Source of the DNA: Pseudoalteromonas luteoviolacea
Lineage (GTDB): Bacteria > Pseudomonadota > Gammaproteobacteria > Enterobacterales > Alteromonadaceae
DNA: 64,000 nt
Assembly: GCF_001750165.1 (NCBI RefSeq)
Contig: NZ_CP015411.1
Coordinates: forward strand, 366,501-430,500
Direction of reading: 5' to 3'
Shown: positions 1-8,466 of the stretch, one piece after another
How positions within the stretch are numbered: position 1 is the first letter of the stretch
Layout of the letters: the number at the start of each line of letters is the position of its first letter
Made by a program: the position numbers and the translations under genes
The notes under the pieces: generated by a model
What the model saw: the letters and a program-made list of their open reading frames with translations, nothing else
Database searches by the model: none
What the model was told of the DNA's origin: nothing

Positions 1-1
1 T

Positions 2-97
2 GAAGAGCGACTTGAAGAACAAATATTGAAAGATTGCGATAAACTTCTACAAGAGTTCAAAGCCTTACCAGGCAGTGAGAATGTGGTGTTTCAATAA
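2..97 (+). CDS. 3' end of an unidentified gene (partial)
   Basis: An open frame enters from the left edge and ends at the TAA at 95-97. The last 31 residues are charged and look helical (EERLEEQILKDCDKLL...) before a short ENVVFQ tail. A stem-loop about 10 bp after the stop supports a genuine gene end. The fragment is too short to assign to a family, and no function is proposed. Confidence 0.6.
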   Translation, partial: EERLEEQILKDCDKLLQEFKALPGSENVVFQ

Positions 98-105
98 TTA
101 CAAAT

Positions 106-132
106 AGCTGGGCATTATACGCCCAGCTTTAC
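106..132 (+). terminator. stem-loop after the leading partial gene
   Basis: An 8-bp perfect stem AGCTGGGC (106-113) / GCCCAGCT (121-128) with a 7-nt loop is followed by TTACTCT. The T-run is weak, so termination is likely but not certain. Confidence 0.55.
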
Positions 133-571
133 TCTGTACTTATGCCGTTTTACAGGTATTTTGTTGACCGACTGAAAAGTCGGTATCGGGCGATTGGAAT
201 ACAGCACCGCCAGCTACGCGGTTTGTTTTTTGCGTGCTGATAATGTGTTTTGTAGATAAATTTTTAATGCTTTTCTTTTTGATTGTGAATTTCATTTCTT
301 TTTCCTTGTTGTTTTAGTGCGCTTTCATACTATTTCTACTTCTTTCCTATTGTCTAGCGACTTTTGATGCAGTGTATGTATTTTTTCTGTGAAATAGATG
401 ATTGTGCGAGAGCAGAGGTTATGCCAGTGAATTAATAAATTGTGTTATCATGCTCGGCTATTAGCAGAGCTTGAGCTTTGATTTCGCGGTGATAGTTGTA
501 TCGAAGTAGTACTTTGACTTTAATGTAGTAAACAAAATGGTGAGTCTTAAAAGTTTAGAGGTGAAGACTGA
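133..571. other. A+T-rich intergenic region upstream of pabA
   Basis: About 440 bp without a convincing gene on either strand. It is T-rich and presumably carries the pabA promoter, but no confident -35/-10 pair was found. A ribosome binding site AGAGGTGA lies at 557-564, 7 nt before the pabA ATG. Confidence 0.5.
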
Positions 572-1153
572 ATGTTATTAATGATCGACAATTATGATTC
601 GTTCACGTTTAACCTTGTCCAGTATTTTCAAAAGTTAGATCAAGAGGTTTTGGTCAAGCGGAATGATGACCTTTCTATCTCTCAGATTAAGCAGCTCAAC
701 CCTGCCCATATTGTCATTTCCCCAGGCCCATGCAGCCCGAATGAAGCGGGTATTTCTTTGCAAGTTGTACAACAGCTACAAGGTCAATTTCCGATATTAG
801 GGGTGTGTTTAGGACACCAAACTATTGCACAAGCAATGGGGGCTCGTGTCGACAAAGCAAAGGCGGTAATGCATGGCAAAGTGTCACGTATTTACCATGC
901 AAATAAAGGTGTATTTTCGGGCTTACCAAGCTCGTTCAATGTATGTAGGTATCATTCACTCGCTGTGGATGCCAAGAGTTTACCCAGCGGGCTAGAGGTG
1001 ACAGCGTGGACGCAAACTGACACTGGTTCGCTAGATGAAATTATGGGGCTATGTCATACTGATCTGGCATTGGAAGGGGTGCAGTTTCATCCAGAGGCGA
1101 TCTTAACTGAGCATGGCCTAGAACTACTTGATAACTTTATTGCTCGCTTCTAA
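572..1153 (+). CDS. pabA: aminodeoxychorismate/anthranilate synthase, glutamine amidotransferase subunit
   Basis: A 193-aa class I glutamine amidotransferase that would supply ammonia from glutamine to chorismate, for p-aminobenzoate (folate) and possibly anthranilate (tryptophan). The triad is complete: nucleophile Cys79 in GVCLGHQ, and His173 and Glu175 in VQFHPE. The oxyanion-strand motif SPGPCSP is at residues 50-56. Full length for PabA/TrpG. The start is supported by AGAGGTGA at 557-564. No trp genes are adjacent, and an argD/astC homologue lies just downstream as in the E. coli pabA-argD region, which favours the PabA name. Many bacteria use one amphibolic subunit for both pathways, so a dual role is possible. 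Confidence 0.9.
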   Translation: MLLMIDNYDSFTFNLVQYFQKLDQEVLVKRNDDLSISQIKQLNPAHIVISPGPCSPNEAGISLQVVQQLQGQFPILGVCLGHQTIAQAMGARVDKAKAVMHGKVSRIYHANKGVFSGLPSSFNVCRYHSLAVDAKSLPSGLEVTAWTQTDTGSLDEIMGLCHTDLALEGVQFHPEAILTEHGLELLDNFIARF

Positions 1154-1198
1154 CCTTTAAAGAGCTTTCTTTTAATATACCAAAAAAGATGATAATTG

Positions 1199-2374
1199 AT
1201 GACACAAGATATTAGGCAGTCGCACATTGCTCAAGCAATCGCTCAGCGTGCACATGACGTTCTAATTAGCCATAATTTTGCACAGCAGCAAATAGGTTAT
1301 ATCCATACTTTTGATATGAACTTTGGGGAGTCTATCCCACAACGTACTATGCTCGAAGTAGAGCTAGCTGCGGCAGCTAAACGTCAAGAGAAAAGTACAA
1401 GTCATCATAAGTACATTGCTAAAGCGAGTAATCACTTACATCAAGTTATCGAAAGTGGTATAGAGACTCAGTTGAGTGATCTGGATTCTATTTATTCTGA
1501 AGTGGTCGGTATTCAAGATGCTGTGCCGACAGTATTAGATATTTTGGCTGTTAAGTCTGCTTCAGTTGGCCGACTAGAGCCCTTGGTCAATGATTTATCT
1601 TGGCTTGGTCGCGATCTTGTGTCGCTAGTAAACTTACCTCAATATCGTAAAGTAAATAGCAAAGGCACATCGGTTAAGGTGGACACGCCTGCATTAGCAC
1701 TACGTTATTTGGGGTTAGAAAATTTACAAATGGTGATCCCGACATTTGCAGTAAGGCATTGGATGCCACATTCTACAGAGCCATTTCCACTTTTAAAAAG
1801 AAAGCTCAGAGATATCAGTATGGCCAGTGCCATAGCTGCAAAGGCTTTGGCGCCTTTATATGATGTTAAAGAGCAGCATGCTTTTACATTGGGCATGTTA
1901 TTGGATTTAGGTAAAATTGCACTTACCCGTTTATATTTGAGGACTTATGAACGTGTTTGGCAGGGCAAAGTTAAAATTGCCAGGGACAAAAACCAGAAAG
2001 ACTTGCATACGGCATTATTAGAACTCGGGCCTGACCCTTTATTTTTGCGTAATTTGTTACTTGAGCATGCGCCTGTTGTATCGCAGCGCTTAATAGAGCA
2101 AATGTCGTTCAAGTATTTACCGTTTAGCGCGGCTATGTCTGAGTTTGCGCAAAGTTATTTGCCGAACGTGAATAATAATCCAGCTGATTTGCTGCCATTG
2201 ACGCAAGTATTAAAGAAAGCGTATGGCTATGCACAATATCAACTTTTAAAAGATAGCCATTTAATTGAACCGGATGAAGCGAAAGATTGGTTTGCACACC
2301 TAAATTTGACAAAGCAGGAGCAACAATTACTGTCGAAAACGTCTTTGCAGAGCCTTCAGCTGACAATTTTGTAA
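1199..2374 (+). CDS. HDOD domain protein
   Basis: A 391-aa protein with an HDOD (non-catalytic HD-related) domain over roughly residues 100-300. It includes DAVPTVLDILAV near residue 107, the helix LSWLGRDLVSLVNLP, and MLLDLGKIALTRLY near residue 233. HDOD proteins are usually signalling or regulatory and lack the metal-binding HD phosphohydrolase centre. No GGDEF, EAL or receiver domain is fused. The ATG at 1199 is preferred over an in-frame TTG immediately upstream. The ribosome binding site is weak. The target pathway cannot be read from sequence or neighbours. Confidence 0.75.
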   Translation: MTQDIRQSHIAQAIAQRAHDVLISHNFAQQQIGYIHTFDMNFGESIPQRTMLEVELAAAAKRQEKSTSHHKYIAKASNHLHQVIESGIETQLSDLDSIYSEVVGIQDAVPTVLDILAVKSASVGRLEPLVNDLSWLGRDLVSLVNLPQYRKVNSKGTSVKVDTPALALRYLGLENLQMVIPTFAVRHWMPHSTEPFPLLKRKLRDISMASAIAAKALAPLYDVKEQHAFTLGMLLDLGKIALTRLYLRTYERVWQGKVKIARDKNQKDLHTALLELGPDPLFLRNLLLEHAPVVSQRLIEQMSFKYLPFSAAMSEFAQSYLPNVNNNPADLLPLTQVLKKAYGYAQYQLLKDSHLIEPDEAKDWFAHLNLTKQEQQLLSKTSLQSLQLTIL

Positions 2375-2410
2375 AAAAACTGGAAATTTTTTCACGCTTA
2401 TTCATTCATT

Positions 2411-2456
2411 CGCCCCATCGCCAAGGATCGACTAAAATCCTTGTATGGTGGGGGCG
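2411..2456. terminator. long imperfect stem-loop after the HDOD gene
   Basis: CGCCCC (2411-2416) pairs with GGGGCG (2451-2456), and AAGGAT (2423-2428) pairs with ATCCTT (2437-2442), giving a long interrupted hairpin 37 nt after the HDOD stop. No T-run follows, so it may be a structured 3' end rather than a simple intrinsic terminator. Confidence 0.4.
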
Positions 2457-2697
2457 TATCCAATCGCGACGCTAATAGTTATTCACTGTTCTTGAAATAA
2501 TATACTAAAGCCTTGAATATCAAGGGGTCCAGGAATGTTTTCTATGAGACACAGAGGTATTTTTTTGGAATAATGTGCGTATGAAATTTGCGCCGATTTG
2601 GGTTGTTTCGGATCTTTTACAGTGTTGCTGAAGGTAATGTTTTGTAATCCCGAGTGCCCAATTTTCAGTGCTGAACTCGCTAAAATGAGGATTTAAA

Positions 2698-3909
2698 ATG
2701 ACTATTAATCGTGAATTATTCGATCAAGTAATGGTACCTAACTATTCACCTTCTGCTGTTATCCCTGTTAAAGGTGAAGGTTCTCGCGTTTGGGACCAAG
2801 AAGGTCGTGAATATATCGATTTCGCAGGTGGTATCGCTGTAAACTGTTTGGGTCATTGTCACCCTGCGCTTGTTTCTGCTTTAAAAGAGCAAGGCGAAAA
2901 AATCTGGCACTTATCAAATGTCATGACCAATGAACCAGCACTTAGATTGGCTAAAAAACTAACTGATGCAACGTTTGCAGACAAAGTTTACTTTGCAAAC
3001 TCTGGTGCAGAAGCGAATGAAGCAGCACTTAAACTAGCTCGTCGTTGGGCTCTAGATAAGTTTGGCGCTGAAAAGTCACAAATTATTGCATTTAACAAAG
3101 GCTTCCACGGTCGTACTTTCTTCACAGTGACTGTAGGTGGTCAAGCTGCATACTCTGATGGTTTTGGTCCTAAGCCTGGTGATGTGGTTCACTGTGACTA
3201 TAATGACCTCGCTGCATTCGAAGCGCTTATCTCTGATAAGACCTGTGCTGTAATGATGGAACCTTTACAAGGTGAAGGTGGCATCGTTTCACCTGAGACT
3301 GAATTTGCTAAAGGCGTTCGTGAGTTATGTGACAAGCACAATGCACTGCTTATTTTTGATGAGGTACAAACGGGTGTTGGTCGTACTGGTGAGCTATATG
3401 CATACCAGGGTTTAGGTGTCACACCTGACATCTTAACAACCGCTAAGGCGCTTGGTGGCGGCTTCCCAATTGGCGGCATGATCACAACAGCTGAAATTGC
3501 ACAGCACCTTAAAATTGGTACTCATGGTTCAACATACGGTGGTAACCCTCTGGCCTGTGCGGTTGCAGAAGCGGCATTCGATACGGTTAATACACCTGAA
3601 GTATTAAATGGCGTAAAAGAAAAAGAAGCGCTTTTCCGTGAATTACTAACTGCAATCAATGACAAGTACAACGTATTCTCTGAAATTCGTGGTAAAGGCT
3701 TATTAATCGGTGGTGTTGTCACTGAACAATACGCTGGTAAAGCAAAAGAGTTCTTAACTGAAGGTGTTAAAGAAGGCGTTATGTCACTGGTTGCTGGTGC
3801 TAACGTAGTGCGCTTTACACCATCGCTTGTTATTACTGATGCGGACATCCGCGAAGGTATGGCACGCTTTGAAAAAGCAGTTGCTCGCGTTGTAGAAAAT
3901 AACGCATAA
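2698..3909 (+). CDS. astC: succinylornithine/acetylornithine aminotransferase
   Basis: A 403-aa class III PLP aminotransferase. It converts N-succinylornithine to succinylglutamate semialdehyde in arginine catabolism and, in many gammaproteobacteria, also works in arginine biosynthesis as ArgD. The PLP-binding lysine is Lys250 in TTAKALGGGFPIGG, with FANSGAEANEAALKLAR near residue 99 and the cofactor Asp in LLIFDEVQTGVGRTG. TGAGGA lies about 9 nt before the ATG. The following astA and astD make the catabolic AST role most likely. A dual ArgD/AstC role is plausible because family members overlap in substrate use. Confidence 0.9.
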   Translation: MTINRELFDQVMVPNYSPSAVIPVKGEGSRVWDQEGREYIDFAGGIAVNCLGHCHPALVSALKEQGEKIWHLSNVMTNEPALRLAKKLTDATFADKVYFANSGAEANEAALKLARRWALDKFGAEKSQIIAFNKGFHGRTFFTVTVGGQAAYSDGFGPKPGDVVHCDYNDLAAFEALISDKTCAVMMEPLQGEGGIVSPETEFAKGVRELCDKHNALLIFDEVQTGVGRTGELYAYQGLGVTPDILTTAKALGGGFPIGGMITTAEIAQHLKIGTHGSTYGGNPLACAVAEAAFDTVNTPEVLNGVKEKEALFRELLTAINDKYNVFSEIRGKGLLIGGVVTEQYAGKAKEFLTEGVKEGVMSLVAGANVVRFTPSLVITDADIREGMARFEKAVARVVENNA

Positions 3910-3938
3910 GTTGTCGCACAAACCAAGCGATAACCAAC

Positions 3939-3960
3939 GTGACGCTCGATAGGGCGTCAC
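3939..3960 (+). repeat. intercistronic stem-loop between astC and astA
   Basis: GTGACGC (3939-3945) pairs perfectly with GCGTCAC (3954-3960) around an 8-nt loop, with no T-run. It sits in the 85-bp gap between two pathway genes, so it may stabilise the astC message or lower downstream expression rather than terminate it. Confidence 0.5.
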
Positions 3961-3994
3961 CTGTCTAAAGGTTTACTGAGGAGTAAGCGGGCTC

Positions 3995-5023
3995 ATGATG
4001 ATCCTTCGCCCAATCCAAAAAAGCGATTATCCAGCGCTTTTGAACATTGCCCAAGAGTCGGGGCATGGTTTTACTTCATTACCTCTAAATGAAGAGTTGT
4101 TACAAAACAAAATAGAACGTTCCATCACGTCTTTTGGCAAAGAAACAGATGTACCCTTTGATGAAGGTTACCTATTTGTGCTTGAAGACTCTGAAACGGG
4201 CGAAGTTGTTGGCACCAGTGCAATTGAAGCTGCAGTGGGGCTAGACGACGCGTTCTATCACTATCATTTAAGTAAAGTTATCCATTCTTCTCGCACTTTA
4301 AATGTTTACAAAGCAGTGGATATTCTGACGCTGTGTAACGACTATACCGGCGCGACTGAACTGTGTACTTTATTTTTAAAAGATAAGTACCGTAAAGGCT
4401 TCAATGGCAAACTTTTATCTAAGTCTCGCTTTATGTTTATCAATCAACATAAAGCACGCTTTGCAGAAACTGTCATTGCAGAAATGCGCGGCGTATCTGA
4501 TGAAAATGGTAGTAGTCCGTTTTGGAAATGGTTAGAAGAACACTTCTTTTCAATGGATTTCCCAACAGCTGATTACCTCACAGGTATTGGTCAAAAAGTC
4601 TTTATTGCAGAACTAATGCCAAAGTACCCGATCTACGTTAATTTATTGAGTGAAGAAGCGCAGGCGGTAGTTGGTGAAGTACACGACAATACCCGCCCAG
4701 CTATCGAATTGCTGAAAAGCGAAGGCTTCACGTTTAACGGGTATGTTGATATTTTTGATGCGGGTCCAACGGTCGAAGCTAAAGTCGATAATATTCGAAC
4801 TATTCGTGCAACACAGTTTTTCAAGGTGTGTATTGCTGAAAATGTACCAGCACAGACAAATGGTTCCCCAGTGCTTATTGCTAATGATAAACTAGCAGGC
4901 TATCGCGCTACGGCAGTTGAGCTTGATGTGCCACAAAGTGGTGAAGAAATCACCATTTCGGCTGAATTGGCAAATGCGCTTCAGGTGACTGAAGGCGACA
5001 CTGTAAGCATCGCAACTCTTTAA
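3995..5023 (+). CDS. astA: arginine N-succinyltransferase
   Basis: A 342-aa AstA-family enzyme catalysing the first AST step: succinyl-CoA plus arginine to N2-succinylarginine. The N-terminus (MILRPIQKSDYPALLNIAQESGHGFTSLP) and internal segments such as ELCTLFLKDKYRKGFNGKLLSKSRFMF are characteristic, and the length matches the family. A strong GAGGAG precedes the start at 3995; a second ATG three bases later is also possible. It lies between astC and astD, with astD starting 13 bp after its stop, which indicates one transcript. astB and astE are not in the window. Confidence 0.93.
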   Translation: MMILRPIQKSDYPALLNIAQESGHGFTSLPLNEELLQNKIERSITSFGKETDVPFDEGYLFVLEDSETGEVVGTSAIEAAVGLDDAFYHYHLSKVIHSSRTLNVYKAVDILTLCNDYTGATELCTLFLKDKYRKGFNGKLLSKSRFMFINQHKARFAETVIAEMRGVSDENGSSPFWKWLEEHFFSMDFPTADYLTGIGQKVFIAELMPKYPIYVNLLSEEAQAVVGEVHDNTRPAIELLKSEGFTFNGYVDIFDAGPTVEAKVDNIRTIRATQFFKVCIAENVPAQTNGSPVLIANDKLAGYRATAVELDVPQSGEEITISAELANALQVTEGDTVSIATL

Positions 5024-5036
5024 TTGGGAAAGAATT

Positions 5037-6509
5037 ATGACAACACATGCAGCACAATTTATCAATGGTAAATGGTCAGCGGGTGAAGGTGCAGAGTTTG
5101 CATCTGTAAACCCAGCAAACAATGAACAGATCTGGTCAGCAAACGCGGCAACTGCTGAGCAGGTTGATAGCGCAGTAAAATCAGCACGCGAAGCTTATTA
5201 CCTGTGGAGCGACTTGAGCGTTGAAGCACGTTTAGACGTGGTTAAACGTTTTGCTGAGGTTTTGAAAGAGCATAGCGAAGAGCTTGCAATCGCAATTGCC
5301 AAAGAAACAGGTAAGCCACTTTGGGAAACGCGTACTGAAGCGGGTGCAATGGTTGGTAAGATTGCCATTTCAGAAAAAGCTTATAATGAGCGTACCGGTA
5401 TAGTAGAAAATGCAATGCCTGTAGGTCGCGCTGTTATTCGACATAAAGCACATGGTGTTGTTGCGGTATTTGGTCCTTATAACTTCCCTGGTCACTTGCC
5501 TAATGGTCACATTGTACCTGCGCTTATTGCTGGTAACACTGTAGTATTTAAGCCGTCTGAATTAACGCCATATGTTGCTGAACTGACATTAAAGCTTTGG
5601 GAAAAAGCGGGTCTGCCAGCTGGTGTTATTAACCTAGTACAAGGTGAAGTGGATACAGGTAAAGCACTTGCATCACACAAAGGTATTGATGGTTTATTCT
5701 TTACGGGGTCTTCTCGTACAGGTCACTTCCTGCATGAGCAATTTGCCGGTCAACCTGGCAAAATTTTAGCGCTTGAGATGGGCGGTAATAACCCATTAAT
5801 CGTTAAAGATGTGACAGACATTAAAGCGGTTGTACACGACATTATCCAGTCTGCATTTATTTCAAGTGGCCAGCGTTGTACGTGTGCGCGTAAACTGTTT
5901 TTACCTCACGGTGAGCAGGGCGATGCAATTCTTGCGCAGTTATTGCGTGCAACGAAAGCGATTAAGATTGGTAATTTTGACGATGCTGATCAGCCTTTCA
6001 TGGGCTCTATGATTTCTGAAGCGGCAGCGGCTGGTATGGTTGCAGCACAGCAGCAACTGATTGATCTTGGCGCAGAGAGCTTACTGGAACTGACGCACAC
6101 AGCGGGTACTGGCTTTGTTACACCTGGTATCATCGAATGTACAAAGGTTGCTGATTTCCCTGATGATGAGCACTTCGGTCCATTATTGAAGGTATTCCGT
6201 TATACAGACTTTGACGCTGCGATTGAGCTTGCAAATGACACAAGCTTTGGTTTGTCTGCTGGTCTACTGAGCGACAATGAAGCAGATTATGATCACTTCT
6301 TGCGCCGTATTCGTGCGGGTATTGTTAACTGGAACCGTCCTATTACAGGCGCCTCAAGTGCTGCGCCATTTGGTGGTATTGGTGCGTCTGGTAATCATAG
6401 AGCAAGTGCGTACTATGCGGCAGATTATTGTGCATATCCGGTTGCTTCTGTTGAACTTGAAAAAGTTACATTACCAGGAAGCTTGAGTCCAGGCCTATCA
6501 TTAGATTAA
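5037..6509 (+). CDS. astD: N-succinylglutamate 5-semialdehyde dehydrogenase
   Basis: A 490-aa aldehyde dehydrogenase that oxidises succinylglutamate semialdehyde to N-succinylglutamate with NAD+. It has the ALDH general base Glu247 in LALEMGGNNP, the nucleophile Cys281 in SGQRCTCARKL, the NAD-binding FTGSSRTG segment, and NFPGHLPNGHIVPALIAGNTVVFKPSE. Full length. The 13-bp gap after astA holds GGGAAAG as ribosome binding site. The gene ends the astC-astA-astD transcript, and a strong terminator follows about 80 bp later. Confidence 0.93.
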   Translation: MTTHAAQFINGKWSAGEGAEFASVNPANNEQIWSANAATAEQVDSAVKSAREAYYLWSDLSVEARLDVVKRFAEVLKEHSEELAIAIAKETGKPLWETRTEAGAMVGKIAISEKAYNERTGIVENAMPVGRAVIRHKAHGVVAVFGPYNFPGHLPNGHIVPALIAGNTVVFKPSELTPYVAELTLKLWEKAGLPAGVINLVQGEVDTGKALASHKGIDGLFFTGSSRTGHFLHEQFAGQPGKILALEMGGNNPLIVKDVTDIKAVVHDIIQSAFISSGQRCTCARKLFLPHGEQGDAILAQLLRATKAIKIGNFDDADQPFMGSMISEAAAAGMVAAQQQLIDLGAESLLELTHTAGTGFVTPGIIECTKVADFPDDEHFGPLLKVFRYTDFDAAIELANDTSFGLSAGLLSDNEADYDHFLRRIRAGIVNWNRPITGASSAAPFGGIGASGNHRASAYYAADYCAYPVASVELEKVTLPGSLSPGLSLD

Positions 6510-6588
6510 AATTACCTGCATCAGGTAAATCACATTATTGCTAACTGCAATAGTGTGATGCGGAGACATAGTCTCACGCTTTATTCTT

Positions 6589-6619
6589 AAAAAGCAGCAT
6601 TTGCTGCTTTTTTTATTTT
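6589..6619 (+). terminator. intrinsic terminator after astD
   Basis: An 11-bp stem AAAAAGCAGCA / TGCTGCTTTTT with a 2-nt apex runs into TTTATTTTT, a canonical intrinsic terminator for the ast transcript. Confidence 0.85.
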
Positions 6620-6674
6620 TCTGGGCCGCTCAAAAGTAGCAATCAGATCGAGTTTCTGCTTAAATCAATAGGAG

Positions 6675-7043
6675 ATGTCATTGGTAAACTCAGGTGGGCA
6701 ATATATGGTTTTAGATAAACAAGGATATGATGAGTTAGTCATGTATCTGACACAAAATTTAGCCTTGTTTGAAAAGCCGGGTGTGGTAAAGCCAAATGCA
6801 CCTAAGGTCGTTGAATTAATTGAAGACGTTATCGCTGAACATGTAATTCGTTTGTGTGAACAGCACACAGGCTTATCAACCGAGCAGCGCGGGTTGATTG
6901 TACGTGAAGTTGATGGCATTGTGTACGACCTACAGGAAGTGTTATCAAGTGTTGTTGATCAACGTGTTACAGAAGAACAGCAAGAGTTTATCGAAGAGTT
7001 TGCTGGTTTGGTTAAAAATTTATTTGATTCTGCCATTCAGTAA
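6675..7043 (+). CDS. conserved small protein, DUF3802-like
   Basis: A 122-aa acidic, helical, soluble protein of unknown function. It resembles the DUF3802 family of Shewanella/Pseudoalteromonas-type bacteria, with the features IVREVDGIVYDLQEVL and EFIEEFAGLVKNLFDS near the C-terminus. The family assignment is from memory of the pattern and has not been searched. It has its own terminator downstream and is monocistronic. AGGAGATGTC overlaps the start region. No signal peptide or membrane segment. Confidence 0.65.
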   Translation: MSLVNSGGQYMVLDKQGYDELVMYLTQNLALFEKPGVVKPNAPKVVELIEDVIAEHVIRLCEQHTGLSTEQRGLIVREVDGIVYDLQEVLSSVVDQRVTEEQQEFIEEFAGLVKNLFDSAIQ

Positions 7044-7066
7044 ACTTTTATAGATTTTTATTTTTA

Positions 7067-7100
7067 ATAACACCGCCTTATGGCGGTGTTATTGGTTTTA
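7067..7100 (+). terminator. intrinsic terminator after the DUF3802-like gene
   Basis: An 11-bp stem ATAACACCGCC (7067-7077) / GGCGGTGTTAT (7082-7092) with a TTAT loop is followed by TGGTTTTAT. Confidence 0.75.
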
Positions 7101-7111
7101 TAAGGTGTACT

Positions 7112-7525
7112 ATGCAAGCAAGTGTAAAATGGGTAGGTGGTGATACATTTTTAGGTCGTTCTCACTCTGGTCATAATGTGGTATTTGATGCAGGGGCTGA
7201 CAGTGCAGCGCCTAGTCCGATGGAAATGGTATTAATGTCGGCGGGCAGTTGCGCATCTGTTGACGTTGTGAGTATCTTAAAAAAGGCAAAACAAGCTGTT
7301 GAAAGTGTCGAGGTTAAACTTTCTGCAGAGCGTGCAGAGTCAGCACCTAGAGTATTCACCAAAATCAATCTACACTTTGTAGTTACAGGTGACAATGTGT
7401 CTGAAAAGCATCTTGCACGCGCTGTTAATTTGTCTGCCGAAAAGTACTGCTCAGTTGCCTTAATGCTTGAAAAAGCAGTGGAAATTACGCATACCCATGA
7501 GGTTGTACAAAGCGAAGAAAAATAA
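7112..7525 (+). CDS. yhfA: OsmC/Ohr family protein YhfA
   Basis: A 137-aa member of the OsmC/Ohr superfamily, closest to E. coli YhfA over its whole length (MQASVKWVGG..., APSPMEMVLMSAGSCASVDVVSILKK, LSAEKYCSVALMLEKAVEITH). The two cysteines typical of the superfamily are present in GSCASVD and EKYCSVA, consistent with a thiol-dependent peroxidase-like centre. The physiological role of YhfA itself is not established. AAGGTG precedes the ATG. It lies 86 bp before speD and could be cotranscribed with it. Confidence 0.9.
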   Translation: MQASVKWVGGDTFLGRSHSGHNVVFDAGADSAAPSPMEMVLMSAGSCASVDVVSILKKAKQAVESVEVKLSAERAESAPRVFTKINLHFVVTGDNVSEKHLARAVNLSAEKYCSVALMLEKAVEITHTHEVVQSEEK

Positions 7526-7611
7526 CGCTTTTTAAGCTGCAAGTTTTCGTATAAAATCCGCGAACTTTTAGTTCTGCAGCGCAGATTTTCTTGTTTTAAG
7601 GTGGGTCTATC

Positions 7612-8421
7612 GTGAACAAGCCCTTTAATAAAATTAAACTCCATGGCTTTAACAACTTAACAAAGAGTTTAAGCTTTAGTATCTACGATATTTGCTACGC
7701 CAAAACTGAGCAACAGCGAAAAGAATATATCGAATATATCGACGAGCAGTATAGTGCAGAGCGTTTAACGGATATTCTTAAGGAAGTAGTCGATATTATT
7801 GGTGCGAATGTATTGAATATTGCGCGTCAAGATTACGACCCGCAAGGCGCAAGTGTCACTATCTTGGTTTCTGAAGAGCCGGTAGAGGGGACGATGCCGC
7901 ATTCTCAGGAGACACCTGGACCTTTACCTGATTCAGTTGTGGCCCATTTGGATAAAAGCCATATTTGTGTTCACACTTATCCGGAAGCACATCCTCACGA
8001 TGGGATCTGTACATTTAGAGCGGACATTGAAGTGTCTACCTGTGGCATTATTTCTCCGCTTAAGGCGCTGAACTTCTTAATTCACTCGCTTGAGTCAGAC
8101 GTGGTAACGATTGATTATCGAGTGCGCGGCTTTACCCGTGATGTGAATGGTGTAAAACACTATATTGATCACCCCATTCATTCAATTCAGAATTTCATGA
8201 CTGAAGATACAAAAGACGCTTACCAGATGGTAGATGTCAATGTGTATCAGGAAAACTTATTCCACACTAAGATGATGCTTAAAGAAACCGATTTAAACAC
8301 GTATTTATTCGGTATCACCACAGATGAGCTCACTGATGAGGAAGAGGTAGAGATCCGCACTAAATTAAATCGTGAAATCCAAGAGGTATTTTACGGACGA
8401 AATCTACCTGACCCAGAATAA
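7612..8421 (+). CDS. speD: S-adenosylmethionine decarboxylase proenzyme
   Basis: A 269-aa SpeD of the enterobacterial type. It makes decarboxylated SAM, the aminopropyl donor for spermidine. It self-cleaves to produce a pyruvoyl cofactor; the conserved site is Lys115-Ser116 in AHLDKSHICVHTYPE. Nearly collinear with the E. coli enzyme (KLHGFNNLTKSLSF, GANVLNIARQDYDPQGASVTILVSEEP). The start is GTG at 7612 with AAGGTGGG about 6 nt upstream. No speE follows; a shared terminator separates it from a convergent gene. Confidence 0.95.
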   Translation: MNKPFNKIKLHGFNNLTKSLSFSIYDICYAKTEQQRKEYIEYIDEQYSAERLTDILKEVVDIIGANVLNIARQDYDPQGASVTILVSEEPVEGTMPHSQETPGPLPDSVVAHLDKSHICVHTYPEAHPHDGICTFRADIEVSTCGIISPLKALNFLIHSLESDVVTIDYRVRGFTRDVNGVKHYIDHPIHSIQNFMTEDTKDAYQMVDVNVYQENLFHTKMMLKETDLNTYLFGITTDELTDEEEVEIRTKLNREIQEVFYGRNLPDPE

Positions 8422-8434
8422 GAAATCAGGTATT

Positions 8435-8466
8435 AAAAAAACGGCGCTTAGAGCGCCGTTTTTTAT
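8435..8466. terminator. bidirectional terminator between speD and the TonB receptor
   Basis: AAAAAACGGCGCT / AGCGCCGTTTTTT forms a GC-rich stem with an A-run on one side and a T-run on the other. It would serve both converging genes. Confidence 0.85.
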
